Origin: Vibrio navarrensis | Lineage (GTDB): Bacteria; Pseudomonadota; Gammaproteobacteria; Enterobacterales; Vibrionaceae | Assembly (NCBI RefSeq): GCF_015767675.1 | Contig: NZ_CP065219.1 | Span: 62,001-126,000 of the forward strand | Length of the DNA stretch: 64,000 bases | Direction of reading: 5' to 3' | In this document: positions 35,971 through 45,664 of the stretch, one piece after another | Layout: each line of letters opens with the position of its first letter | Position numbering within the stretch: the first letter of the stretch is position 1 | The notes under the pieces: model-generated | What the model saw: only the letters and a program-made list of their open reading frames with translations | The model's database searches: none | What the model was told of the DNA's origin: nothing | Program-made: the position numbers and the translations under genes

Positions 35971-36603
35971 TTAGTCGCCGATTTCACGCTCTGCTTGCTC
36001 ATATGTGCTATATAATTTTTCCACACGACCAACCAATTTCATTCCACCTTTGGTTGCTCTATCTGTCCAATAATGCCCTGCTAGTTCTTCGACTGGAGAA
36101 CCATGAATTTCTAGGGCGAAAGAGCCATGATGCATTTCGCTTCTTACACCCTGTAATTCAATTTTGGGTTCATTTCGATAAACACCAACTAGCTTGAACA
36201 GATCTTCATCTTCTTGCTGCTCTATACTGTGAGCCACCAAAACGGATCTAGATTCCTTTGTCATCAGCCTCAAACTAAGAGATGTTAACGATTGCCTGAT
36301 GACTGCATATCCATAGATTGGCGCAATGCCTTCACCAGTGTTAGGGTCTATCCAACTACTTTTCAGCTCAACTTTCCACGTCCCCCTCAAGTCCGGTCTT
36401 TTAACATACCAACCTTTAAATATTTTCCATGACCACATGTATTTGTTAAACAAGGTTACAAACAGAGTTATTACACCGACTACTGTACCAAATGGTTTTA
36501 CAAAGTCCGCACTGAGTACAGGCATACCTTGAACCCAAAGTGCAAGTAACCAAACCGCGATCGTGAGACCAATAAATGATGAAATATGAAGTCTAGTTAG
36601 CAT
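35971..36603 (-). CDS. cap15: CBASS effector, two TM helices plus beta-rich domain (Cap15-like)
   Basis: A 210-residue protein with two N-terminal membrane helices (about 9-25 and 36-54), then a beta-strand-rich domain opening RPDLRGTWKVELKSSW (about 69-84) and including YAVIRQSLTSLSLRLMTKESRS, MHHGSFALEI and LAGHYWTDRATKGG. This is the layout of the SMODS-associated 2TM beta-strand-rich effectors (Cap15), which in known systems bind the cyclic nucleotide and damage the inner membrane. The ATG at 36603 overlaps the CD-NTase stop as TAATG, so the two are translationally coupled. Assignment comes from architecture, the RGTW motif and the partner gene. Confidence 0.82.
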   Translation of the reverse strand: MLTRLHISSFIGLTIAVWLLALWVQGMPVLSADFVKPFGTVVGVITLFVTLFNKYMWSWKIFKGWYVKRPDLRGTWKVELKSSWIDPNTGEGIAPIYGYAVIRQSLTSLSLRLMTKESRSVLVAHSIEQQEDEDLFKLVGVYRNEPKIELQGVRSEMHHGSFALEIHGSPVEELAGHYWTDRATKGGMKLVGRVEKLYSTYEQAEREIGD

Positions 36604-37502
36604 TACTCGTGACCTATGTAGTCCCATGCATCGCTTAAGAACTGATGCGCTCCCTGCCTCGTCCAAGGCTGTGAGCCTCGAAATAAGTACTTAAGCTCAC
36701 TAACTTCACCCCATTCAGAACATTTTTCATCATTAATTGTATTGTTAAAAGTTTCAGCAAGAACTGCACGAACCATTTGGTTATATGTTGAATAGTTGAA
36801 GCAGGAGTTTGAAGCATTAAAAACTAAGCATTCGATCAAAAAGCTGGGAGCGTCTTTGGCTGACTTGATACCATTTTCGGCCATTTCATTGGATAGCGTT
36901 TTAAGAATCCGAACAACGCGCTTGTATCTTCTGGATGTAGCGTCGTTCTTTGATACGCCATTAGCATAATGTTGCTCTGGCCAATTTCGTACGATAAACG
37001 GTTTGCCATCATCAGGCCGCATTTCTACGCCTGATAAGTACCTAGTGGTAGACATATACCTTCTATGTTCAAAGAACGCTGCTACGTCTGACTCTACTCG
37101 ATAAGTGTTTTCCTTAATGTCGAAAGACTTACTACCTCTAGATACGGAAGCTCTACCAAATCGAGCAACTAGAGCTTCTTCAAGCTCATTTTTAAAAGTC
37201 AAATAAGTGTAATTGCCATCGCTAAAACTTTTATTCAATTCTGCTTTGACGTTATCGTCATGATATTCTGGGAAAAAAGCGTCATAACAAATTACACCGA
37301 TATCAACGTCACTATCTTTTCTTACATTTACCCGATTTCTGTAAGAACCTTGAGTAATTACTTTTATATTTCGACTTTGCAGCTTAGAGCTATTTTGAAT
37401 TGCCTGCCTGATTTGGCGTTCTGCGTTTTCAGCTCGCTCCTGCTCAGTTTGACTTGGCCCTTGCGCCCATCTTGAAAAAATTGACTCCCAATCCCTACTC
37501 AT
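36603..37502 (-). CDS. CBASS CD-NTase (SMODS cyclic-oligonucleotide synthase)
   Basis: Senses phage infection and makes a cyclic di- or oligonucleotide that activates the effector. The 299-residue protein has the polymerase-beta-like active site: QGSY at 51-54, DSDVDIGV with metal-binding Asp65 and Asp67, and a third Asp139 in YRVESDVAAFF. Helical C-terminal part with RVVRILKTLSNEM and DAPSFLIECLVFN. ATG at 37502 is preceded by AAAGGA; the upstream extension to 37532 is unlikely. With the downstream effector it makes a minimal type I CBASS operon without Cap2/Cap3 or HORMA/TRIP13 genes. The clade and nucleotide product cannot be assigned from motifs alone. Confidence 0.9.
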   Translation of the reverse strand: MSRDWESIFSRWAQGPSQTEQERAENAERQIRQAIQNSSKLQSRNIKVITQGSYRNRVNVRKDSDVDIGVICYDAFFPEYHDDNVKAELNKSFSDGNYTYLTFKNELEEALVARFGRASVSRGSKSFDIKENTYRVESDVAAFFEHRRYMSTTRYLSGVEMRPDDGKPFIVRNWPEQHYANGVSKNDATSRRYKRVVRILKTLSNEMAENGIKSAKDAPSFLIECLVFNASNSCFNYSTYNQMVRAVLAETFNNTINDEKCSEWGEVSELKYLFRGSQPWTRQGAHQFLSDAWDYIGHE

Positions 37503-37841
37503 TCTTGTTCCTTTAGTGAAGCATTTTAGCAACTAACAATTTATTCGATCCCAAACAGGGGCTTTCAAACACTCCATTTGGTTTTTTATACATCTAATGA
37601 AAACTGAACTCTATCGTAACCACATGTTTTTGCTAGGGTAGCATGTAATACTTCAAAAGCGAGAATGAGAAATACGACAAAATGGGGGATTTTTACGCAG
37701 CTCACGGTTGGCATTAGAAATCTCGGGATGAGATGGGGGCCGTTAGTTTTCGCCAGCACGAAAAGGGGCATTTCTGTGTTACTAAGTGCCTCCTGTGGCA
37801 GGTATTTAAAGAGTCGCTTTTATCTTGCTTGACCGTAAAAC
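37503..37841. promoter_or_regulatory. Upstream region of the CBASS operon
   Basis: No gene supported. On the minus strand TTGAAA near 37566 and TAAATT about 18-19 bases further on could be a promoter for CBASS, but the spacing is not ideal. The short minus-strand frame at 37586-37771 has no ribosome site or recognisable sequence. Confidence 0.3.
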
Positions 37842-38051
37842 TTAGCAGCTCTTATAAAGGCAGCTTGCTCCACTCGGGTCACAAACTCTAACTATGCCGA
37901 TTCCACTCATTCTAAAGTCAATTTTGCTTAGGTTCGCGTCACCCGCATCGAGAATTTTTTCAAATTCAGCAGATCCAGCCGCGATCTCGTCTGGCCGCTC
38001 ACTCACCCTTTTAAACTTGATAATAGATTTTTCGTTGTTCGGTAAGGTCAT
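37842..38051 (-). CDS. Small hypothetical protein, possibly a truncated gene end
   Basis: A 69-residue frame with a balanced, coding-like composition (for example KSIIKFKRVSERPDEIAAGSAEF, ending DPSGASCLYKSC). Its ATG falls exactly where homology to parB starts on the other strand, and there is no ribosome site, so it may be the C-terminal end of a gene whose 5' part was lost at that junction. Not recognised. Confidence 0.3.
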   Translation of the reverse strand: MTLPNNEKSIIKFKRVSERPDEIAAGSAEFEKILDAGDANLSKIDFRMSGIGIVRVCDPSGASCLYKSC

Positions 38052-38390
38052 GAAACTATTGGGAAGTAATGCGAACGAATTAGATTTTTTGTCGATCGGG
38101 TTCAGGAGAAATTTGTCAATGTTCAGGCTGAACAGCCCCTTGATGAAACCAAGTTAGACATCATTGCCGCGATAAAAGCAGAGTTAAAATCACTGAAGCA
38201 AAACAAGTGAAAGAGCAAGCTGAAGTGACTCCACTCGCCCAGTTTAACAGCAAAGGCGTTTTTGCCCGTAAGCGAGTAAAAGGCCGCAATTTCTCGTATG
38301 AGTTTGGCCACTTTTCTAAAAGACGTGCAAAGTGAACTCGATCAGGCGATCGCGGCTGTACTGGAGAAGTATCAAGGCTGTTGAACCTGT
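38036..38390 (+). pseudogene. parB: Decayed duplicate of the parB 3' end
   Basis: Closely matches 2744-3107, the last third of parB plus its 3' flank, up to CACAATAGGCC in the first arm of the inverted repeat. The reading frame is broken: one base is missing where parB has TTAAAAATCACTG (around 38190), an extra base occurs near 38313-38317, and the segment after KVMK is more diverged. It has no start. It records either duplication of part of the partition locus or a second related replicon fused here. Confidence 0.88.
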
Positions 38391-38452
38391 TGTGAATCTC
38401 ACAATAGGCCGTTATATAAGATCGTTAGTGCAGAATACTTAAAGCGTTGCTG

Positions 38453-38569
38453 CTAATTGCCGATAACGGAAAGTAATATGAACGCCGCTATGATCAGTCC
38501 AGGCACAAACCATCTTGGAACAGGCCTGTCTTCACAGAGCGACGTACATACAAACCTACTTCCCACCAT
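38453..38569 (-). CDS. Small single-helix membrane peptide
   Basis: A 38-residue frame starting at an ATG that overlaps the last codons of the upstream gene by 14 bases. It begins MVGSRFVCTSLC and ends WFVPGLIIAAFILLSVIGN, a single predicted membrane helix at the C-terminus. The overlap suggests translational coupling with the cysteine-rich protein. No family recognised; could be a chance frame. Confidence 0.4.
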   Translation of the reverse strand: MVGSRFVCTSLCEDRPVPRWFVPGLIIAAFILLSVIGN

Positions 38570-39077
38570 CCATAATGTAGTTAACCGCTTTAGCTCCAGC
38601 AGCTGCCATTTGTGTCATCGCATTTGATGTATTCAGGACGTTAGAAAGACTATCGACACAGTTGTCGCACCAAGCACCGCCAATAGTATGTTCAATGGGA
38701 TGAATTTTAGACTGACTGTGAATCGTATTTTTGCTTACATTGAGTGTTGCCATAGTTTCACCAACCAGAATATCGCGCTCACAATGGTGACATTGGCAAA
38801 TTACTTGAGGCATCATTTTATCTTCAATTTCATGTTTAATCGGAGTTGATTCTGGATGATGAGAATCAGCAATAATGTCGAGCACTCTAGATAATCCTTC
38901 AGGTGTTCCTGCCTGATATCTATTCACCGAGGATTCTCGGCTAATACTGTTAATTGAATCTCGTAGTTCTTTACCTATAGCGAGGTCACTACCTTGACTA
39001 TCAATCATCCTTTCCAACTGTTCTTCAAAATCAGGTGGCAGGTGACTATTTAAACCAGTCTGCTTTTTGTCATTCAT
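38556..39077 (-). CDS. Hypothetical cysteine-rich (zinc-binding?) plasmid protein
   Basis: A 173-residue protein, divergent from the replication genes. The N-terminal half is polar (LPPDFEEQLERMIDSQGSDLAIGKELRDSI). The C-terminal half has CQCHHCERD and WCDNCVDS, two paired-cysteine clusters that could hold zinc. AAGGA lies eight bases before the ATG at 39077, favoured over longer starts at up to 39239. Function unknown; its position beside the origin suggests a plasmid backbone role. Confidence 0.6.
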   Translation of the reverse strand: MNDKKQTGLNSHLPPDFEEQLERMIDSQGSDLAIGKELRDSINSISRESSVNRYQAGTPEGLSRVLDIIADSHHPESTPIKHEIEDKMMPQVICQCHHCERDILVGETMATLNVSKNTIHSQSKIHPIEHTIGGAWCDNCVDSLSNVLNTSNAMTQMAAAGAKAVNYIMDGGK

Positions 39078-39290
39078 ATCAAAATCCTTCTTATTATTTA
39101 AGTACTTAGACATTGTTGTTAATACCCTAACATCAGGGTTAAAGCGAATGATAACCTTTATGCACTTTACCTCTACAATGTAATCCTTTAAAACGACGTA
39201 TTTCTTAAAGTTTTCTTTCGTTAGAAAGATAAATGTCACATCTGTTGCATACTGAAGTTCAACACACTCTAGCTCTTTCTAAAAATCAAT

Positions 39291-39326
39291 GAAGGACTTT
39301 TCTCGCCCTCGCGAGGAAAGTTCTTC
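39291..39326. promoter_or_regulatory. 16-bp hairpin upstream of the iterons
   Basis: GAAGGACTTTTCTCGC (39291-39306) pairs with GCGAGGAAAGTTCTTC (39311-39326) around a 4-base loop, with only wobble differences. No T run follows. A smaller inverted repeat GAATATC/GATATTC follows at about 39369-39386. These lie between the divergent gene and the iterons and may be part of the replication origin or a terminator. Confidence 0.5.
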
Positions 39327-39414
39327 GTTGATTGTCGCAGCTCGTCTGAACGAGTGAGAATAAGAACTTGAATATCTAAAGATATTCTTAAAGATCTAGG
39401 AAGATCCTCAAAAC

Positions 39415-39555
39415 TATACCAGTTGACCTATTTGATATACCAGTTGACGGTGATCAGTATCCCAGTTGACAGAAAAACTATACCAGTTGACAGAAAAATG
39501 TTTGTAAAAGATATCCCAGTTGACATAATATCGCTATCTAGGTATCCCAGTTGAC
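39415..39555 (+). repeat. Six origin iterons (TATMCCAGTTGAC)
   Basis: Thirteen-base direct repeats start at 39415, 39436, 39458, 39479, 39512 and 39543. Copies 1, 2 and 4 read TATACCAGTTGAC; copies 3, 5 and 6 read TATCCCAGTTGAC. Start-to-start spacing is 21, 22, 21, 33 and 31 bp, that is two or three helical turns, so the sites face the same side of the DNA. The last copy ends four bases before a possible GTG start of the initiator gene, so the initiator probably represses itself by binding here. This is a replication origin of the iteron class; 21-22-bp spacing recalls IncQ. Confidence 0.9.
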
Positions 39556-39564
39556 ATAGTGATC

Positions 39565-40578
39565 ATGTTCGAAGAAACGAAAGATCTATCCGTAATTGAT
39601 GAAAAAGACAGAGCTAATAAATTTATCAGCTCCCTACTATTCTCACGAGCAACGGTTTTTCATCCTTCTGCTCGAATGACGCCATCTATGAGCAAAAGGA
39701 TGGCTGAAGTCGCATCAATGGGCGGGGTTTCATTTGATCATCCCCTAGAGGTTGTGACTGTAAACTCATTTGGTAAAAATTTCCGAGTCGAGCTGCACAA
39801 TAACTACCTGTTACACGCCCACCGAGATGTGCTTGAGACGCTTCTAGCCTATGCGAAATTGATTAAGCTGGATGATGAGGCGTATAAGAGCGGCGGCAAA
39901 ATGACTTGGAGAGCGGTGCTAGGAACGTTAAATGATGCTCAAACACTTCCAAACTCAAGTGAGCAAAGTTTAGACGAGGGGATTGATAGCAACGCGATAG
40001 TTCTATCTATGAGCATGTATGAGCTTGCGACCCGAATGAAGATAAAGCCGACACGATCTAACTATCGGTTGATCGAGGATAGGATCTTTCAGCTCAACAC
40101 ATCAAAGCTTTTCATTTGTGAAATGGATTCAGATGGCCACATTTCAAGCCGTAAGCCTTTGAGTTTCGTAAAAGAATTCATGCTTTGCTATGACAAATCT
40201 AAAAACAAAAACGGCAAGAGTGACGATGTTGTCGCCAACCACATCTTTGTTGTTCCTGATCAAAGGCTCTTAGAAGCCATCAAATCCCATGGCTATTACT
40301 ACCGACTTGAGCAGCACAAAATCACAAACTATCGTTCTTACGCTGTCCGTTCGTTCATTAAATGGCTCACCACGCATAATCTCGATTTTCTGCATACAAA
40401 AAAATTAAGCTGGGCGATTGAGGAATATATGAACTCGGTGGCGTCCAATGTGGGTGCGTCATTCAGATACGATCTTAAGCGAAGCTTACTGGAGGTTAGG
40501 GATCAGATTGAGTCCGATTTTAACCTGCAAATCGTCTCCGTCGATGGCCGTGAACATCAATTCTTCAAGGTGACGTAG
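39565..40578 (+). CDS. Plasmid replication initiator (iteron-binding, winged-helix type)
   Basis: A 337-residue protein whose gene begins immediately after six iterons, the placement of Rep initiators. It has the composition of the two-winged-helix TrfA/RepC group: a central block SMYELATRMKIKPTRSNYRLIEDRIFQLNTSKLFICEM and a second block ITNYRSYAVRSFIKWLTTHNLDFLHTKKLSWAI. ATG at 39565 or GTG at 39559; no clear ribosome site, since the iteron occupies that position. The next gene is an IncQ RepA-like helicase, three bases downstream. Assigned from position and partner more than from sequence motifs. Confidence 0.75.
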   Translation: MFEETKDLSVIDEKDRANKFISSLLFSRATVFHPSARMTPSMSKRMAEVASMGGVSFDHPLEVVTVNSFGKNFRVELHNNYLLHAHRDVLETLLAYAKLIKLDDEAYKSGGKMTWRAVLGTLNDAQTLPNSSEQSLDEGIDSNAIVLSMSMYELATRMKIKPTRSNYRLIEDRIFQLNTSKLFICEMDSDGHISSRKPLSFVKEFMLCYDKSKNKNGKSDDVVANHIFVVPDQRLLEAIKSHGYYYRLEQHKITNYRSYAVRSFIKWLTTHNLDFLHTKKLSWAIEEYMNSVASNVGASFRYDLKRSLLEVRDQIESDFNLQIVSVDGREHQFFKVT

Positions 40579-40580
40579 TC

Positions 40581-41501
40581 ATGATTAAAAATCTAAACTC
40601 ATTGCTGAATGACCAGACTATTTCGGAAGTCCCTTTTGTTCTAAAAGGTTTGGTTAAAGCTTCCATCGGTATGCTGATTGCTGCTCCCAGCGCTGGAAAA
40701 AGTCATCTAGCATTGTCGATAGCGATAGAACATGCTTCGTCAGCGGTGACGCTCGGGCTTTCATGTGCTGAGACGCCGAGAAAAGTACTGATTGTCAGCT
40801 CTGAGGATAGCAGTGCGGTTTTGCGGGAACGTATGGTGGAAAAGCTCAAATCATTTTCACCTGATATTCAAAATGAACTGCTTAGTAACCTGCTTTTTCT
40901 CACCGAGCAAACGCCGTTGATAGCGCCGCCAGAGGCGAATAAAGATGAGCATGACGCGGCCAGTCTGTATGTGAATAATCTCGTTCAATCTGCGGTTGAT
41001 AATGACGTTGATCTAATTATTGTTGATACCGTCACGGAAGCCGTTGGCAGCTGTGATGAAGTGAAACACGACAAGCACATCAAGGCGGGATTTCAAGCCA
41101 TCGCAAGACGCACAGGGGCTGCTATTTTGCTTGTTCATCACGTCAATAAAAATGAAATTCGTGGAGAGCAAGAAGTGACCATGGCCTCTGGTGCCGGGCT
41201 TAGCTCTGTTATGCGGCTGGTTAAGTTTTTAATCACGATAAAAGCGGAAAAAAATGAGAGAAAAGTCAGGTTCTTGAAGTCCAACTATCTGCCTCAAAGT
41301 GAGGAAAGGGAGTTTGATATTGAGTTTGTTGACGGTGTTTTATCGCGAAAAGGGGTATTGAGTTTTGCTCCACCGAAAAAACAAAAAGCGGAGAAACCAA
41401 GAATTGCGAAAGCAATTCAGGAAGAACCCGAGGTTTTGAGTATCACGCCAAAGCCGAAAAGAAAAAATGAGAGTGAAAATGACCTAAGGGATGTTCTTTA
41501 G
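40581..41501 (+). CDS. repA: RepA-like hexameric replicative helicase (AAA_25/RecA fold)
   Basis: A 306-residue ATPase. Walker A APSAGKSH is at about 35-42 and Walker B VDLIIVDT near 141. The block order matches IncQ (RSF1010) RepA: VLIVSSEDSSAVLRERM, AILLVHHVNKNE and MASGAGLSSVMRLVK correspond to its SED, HH and SRGSS segments. RepA unwinds the origin after the initiator opens it. A basic, Pro/Lys-rich tail follows residue 270. Immediately downstream of the initiator gene, probably one operon. No primase gene (RepB) is present in the window. Confidence 0.82.
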   Translation: MIKNLNSLLNDQTISEVPFVLKGLVKASIGMLIAAPSAGKSHLALSIAIEHASSAVTLGLSCAETPRKVLIVSSEDSSAVLRERMVEKLKSFSPDIQNELLSNLLFLTEQTPLIAPPEANKDEHDAASLYVNNLVQSAVDNDVDLIIVDTVTEAVGSCDEVKHDKHIKAGFQAIARRTGAAILLVHHVNKNEIRGEQEVTMASGAGLSSVMRLVKFLITIKAEKNERKVRFLKSNYLPQSEEREFDIEFVDGVLSRKGVLSFAPPKKQKAEKPRIAKAIQEEPEVLSITPKPKRKNESENDLRDVL

Positions 41502-41696
41502 GTCCCCTGCCCTACATCACTTTTGAAGGTTTCCAGTGGGGGCCTACAGAAGTGGTGTGCAAATTCTACGTGATCTGACAGTAGCTATCTGAAGGCTCTC
41601 TACAGTCGGCAGCAAGTAAGTTATTTCTTGATAAAAACTGTTTTAGTGCTTTTGAACTAGTTGACATGATTCAGATTAGAATATGTATAGTTCCGA
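41502..41696. other. Gene-free stretch after the replication genes
   Basis: Nothing recognisable as a gene. One partial iteron-like sequence (AGTTGACATGATTC) occurs near 41660. Confidence 0.4.
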
Positions 41697-42653
41697 TCAT
41701 ACGCGTAGTTGGCCAAATAAAGTCATGTCCGAAAATTTGGGGCCACTTCTGTTCTTGAAGAAAGTGATTTCTTCCCGCTTGGTGGCCTGTTCACTGTGAA
41801 CGAGCAACCAACGTTGATTGACCTTTCCGTAATCCGAGTCTATCCAACATCCTGAGTAGCCATGACCGATAGCGATTAATTGCTCTGGTTCTAGCGCAAG
41901 CAGTGCTTGTTTTGCGAGCTTGATGGTCATGGGTACACGGGTAATGAACTTTTGATTTTGCTCATCTAGCGAGGAGATGCTTTCTTCGGTGTACAAAGCG
42001 GCATCAGCGATAAAGTAACGACTATTTTGCGCGGCTTTTAGGCAATGTATGTGTCTTTTAGTGACTTAAGCGAATGCCTTGGCATCATTGGTGTTGCCAC
42101 TCAGTGCTTGCATGTAAACAGGAATACCTGCTTGGTTTTCACAGATGAGTTCAAGCACGACTTGGTTAAGCTCTGGTCTATGATCACGACTGTAGCCTCT
42201 TACAAGCTTAATCACGTTGGTGTTTTCATCTTGTGCATACTCACCATCAACGTGGAAGCTAGTGATATCAAGATGAACAGAATCGGTCGTCAAGCCCAGT
42301 TTATCAACAACACGCTCAGCAATAACCTGATAGAGCGCTGAGACATCGGCTTTGTATAGAGCATCTAAGGTGCGGCCTAGTACATCATCAGTAAGGTGGT
42401 GTGCTTCAATGTCTTTGGCGAGTAGCTTAGACACAGGCTTGGTCTTAAAAAAGTCCGAGAACATGTGCAATGTTCTGCTATGAAAACCAAGTCCATTTAG
42501 GAGCATGGCCAATACCGCGTCACCATGAGAAACATTATGGTCAGAATATTTTGGGATAACGGCATCTATCATCCGTGGCAGGCCAATTTTGTGACAAAAG
42601 GCGGCAATGAGACCAAGGTGATCTAAGCGTTTAATAACAGGATGAGTAGACAT
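41697..42653 (-). pseudogene. IS1634-family transposase, nonsense-mutated and truncated
   Basis: The N-terminal 195 residues (MSTHPVIKRLDHLGLIAAFCHKIGLPRMID, SVHLDITSFHVDGEY, ALSGNTNDAKAFA) end in a TAA at about 42066. The same frame then continues VTKRHIHCLKAAQNSRYFIADAALYTEESI, so a single in-frame stop interrupts the gene with no frameshift. Similarity fades after EITFFKN near 41750 and the C-terminal catalytic part is missing. Inactive. Confidence 0.88.
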
Positions 42654-42784
42654 ATTTTGAGACCGTCAAATAGCAATAATAGATCAAAACTGTCGATCGC
42701 GGTCAAGATGGTGTCGTGGTTTTTATGAAAAACCGATCGCCAGATCACACTATTTAAATTCTGGAATTAGCTGCGGAATGACGG
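41697..42784 (-). mobile_element. Truncated IS1634-family element
   Basis: The element end on the right reads (inwards) CCGTCATTCCGCAGCTAATTCC from 42784. The transposase gene runs leftwards and is cut short at about 41700, so the other end is missing. A fragment of an ISAs1 element abuts at 42785. Sequences with the same terminal motif recur at 44853 and 47100. Confidence 0.7.
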
Positions 42785-42944
42785 TTAGATGTGAGCATGC
42801 GAGAAGATGCTTGTCAGATTTACCGACAAAACGCGGCTGAAAATTTGGCAGGTTTAAGACACATGGCGCTTAACATGCTAAGAGCTGAGCTGTAGTGGTA
42901 CAGTAAATTTGGCCACCTAAATAGAGGTGTTAAAATACATCTCA

Positions 42945-44144
<1,200 letters not shown>

Positions 44145-44279
44145 CCACTACAAGCCAAGCAAAATTAGTGTGCCAATGAAGCAGAAACGTTGCATGATGA
44201 ACCCCGGCTTCTTGGATCAAGTCTTAGTCGCTGGATTTAAGTCAATGACTAAATTCTAACCATTCATGCGGACGCCCTG

Positions 44280-44391
44280 GGCCACAAAGCATGGCAGAGA
44301 TGAAAAGGAAAGCGACTTCAATAACGGGGTAGACTTGATTGATGTGCGATCGGGTGTCACATACTTTGTCTAAGTGTTTGATGATGATCAT
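44280..44391 (-). pseudogene. N-terminal remnant of another ISAs1-family transposase
   Basis: The frame from ATG at 44391 gives MIIIKHLDKVCDTRSHINQ and continues VYPVIEVAFLFISAMLCG, then breaks at the end of the neighbouring ISAs1 fragment. It resembles the ISAs1-family start but is a different member from the copy at 30 kb. This means one ISAs1-type element was inserted into another. 44392-44732 holds no gene I recognise. Confidence 0.65.
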
Positions 44392-44732
44392 TTCATGTAA
44401 CCAGTAGTTAAGACTGAAAGATCTGATCGATATAATACCAGAAAGTTCAATAGGATATAAAAAGTCTCATAATTTCAGTAACTAAAGTTCGATCCCGCCC
44501 TTTATGTATGCTTGTTTAATCATATTTATCTTGATGATTATAATTATTTGCATAATAATCATGAAGTCATATTTTAATCCGAGATTCCGCAGCTATTTTT
44601 AGAATTTATTTCGCCGAAGATACCAACACGTTCGTGACAATTACGAAATCTTGCTGCTTTTGAGACTCTAGCAGAGAGGCATGTAATTTTTGATGACGAG
44701 TCACGCTTAACCTCCTGATAGTAGTGAGAGAT

Positions 44733-44853
44733 AGTTTAACCAAGTATTGTTATCAGAAACCGACTTGGGTAGCCACTATTGGATGGCCCAATCAATCGTT
44801 ATGTGATGAAAGTCACATGATTTATTGGATAATTAGGTGCGGAATGACGGTTT
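44733..44853. repeat. 120-bp inverted repeat, left copy (IS1634-type end)
   Basis: Reads towards the right and ends TGCGGAATGACGG. It matches the reverse complement of 47100-47220 with few differences, including the inner GGATAATTA and CATCACATAACG-type segments. The tip CCGTCATTCCGCA is shared with the IS1634 element end at 42784. The tips of the two copies face each other, so both look like ends of elements lying outside the 44.85-47.10 kb segment. Confidence 0.75.
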
Positions 44854-44886
44854 AATGACAGTTTTTAAGTGTGATTAGTAAATAAA

Positions 44887-45615
44887 ATGAAAAAATATTT
44901 AAGCTTGTTAATGGCAATAACATTGCAAATCGTATTATCTGGCTGTAATGGATCTTCTGATTCTCCATCAGAGTTAGCAGAAAGTTACGATGGTGTTTAT
45001 AAAGATATAAGCGGGGAGTCTCTTTTTTATAGCTCGAATGAAGATGCGATCTATTTATATAGACCACCACAACGATACGAGGATGGTTATATAAGCAGCT
45101 CAAATCGTAGCATTGTGGTCGACAACAGTTTAATTGGTCCTTATATAGATACGAACCATTTCGTGAAATCGGAACTTGGCGACTACTATCATTACCAAAA
45201 CTCTACCGTTCAGTTTCATTTTTCAAAGGGTAATGTGTCCGCGCTAGTCAAAGATGAGGGTAATAGAACACTTGTGGACACCACGTACACCAAGCAGCCA
45301 ACACTCGCTGATTTTGACCTGATGTATCAAAGCTATGCGGATTGGGAACGTATGACACTCATCTTCTCTAACGATGATCGTATGTTTGCTCAACTGGATT
45401 TTATGCTGACCTGCCAATTAAATGCTGATGTAAAGAGGATGTCGAACTTCTATCGTGTCTCTAATGGTGCAATAACCTGCGATGATCCAAACGATCCACG
45501 TATCGACTCAAATATGCACGGCGTTATCTATAAGGTGGCGGAAGACAGCCGAGCCATCGTCATTGTGCAAGGAATGCGTTGGACATATCGTACAACTTTC
45601 CAAACCGTTTATTAA
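44887..45615 (+). CDS. Lipoprotein of unknown function
   Basis: A 242-residue protein with signal peptide MKKYLSLLMAITLQIVLSG and lipobox cysteine (LSGC). The mature protein is rich in Tyr and Asp, contains a cysteine pair far apart (LTCQ and ITCDD), and has no membrane helix after the signal. Not recognised. Its start is only 33 bp from an IS-like end, so its promoter may lie in or beyond that element. A strong terminator follows the stop codon. Confidence 0.72.
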   Translation: MKKYLSLLMAITLQIVLSGCNGSSDSPSELAESYDGVYKDISGESLFYSSNEDAIYLYRPPQRYEDGYISSSNRSIVVDNSLIGPYIDTNHFVKSELGDYYHYQNSTVQFHFSKGNVSALVKDEGNRTLVDTTYTKQPTLADFDLMYQSYADWERMTLIFSNDDRMFAQLDFMLTCQLNADVKRMSNFYRVSNGAITCDDPNDPRIDSNMHGVIYKVAEDSRAIVIVQGMRWTYRTTFQTVY

Positions 45616-45617
45616 TT

Positions 45618-45642
45618 GAAAAGGGGCATCAGCCCCTTTTTA
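45618..45642 (+). terminator. Rho-independent terminator of the lipoprotein gene
   Basis: AAGGGGC (45621-45627) pairs with GCCCCTT (45632-45638) over an ATCA loop, followed by TTTTATT. It begins a few bases after the stop codon. Confidence 0.9.
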
Positions 45643-45664
45643 TTGTCATCCCAAAACCACCGCT

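Noticed and set aside
39415..39555. Possible CRISPR or promoter repeats
   Set aside because: Thirteen-base units at helical spacing directly before a replication initiator are iterons; intervals are too short and irregular for spacers.
44600..44720. Minus-strand stretch reading SVTRHQKLHASLLESQKQQDF
   Set aside because: Looks protein-like, but it has no start and no recognisable family; may be a gene remnant and cannot be supported.
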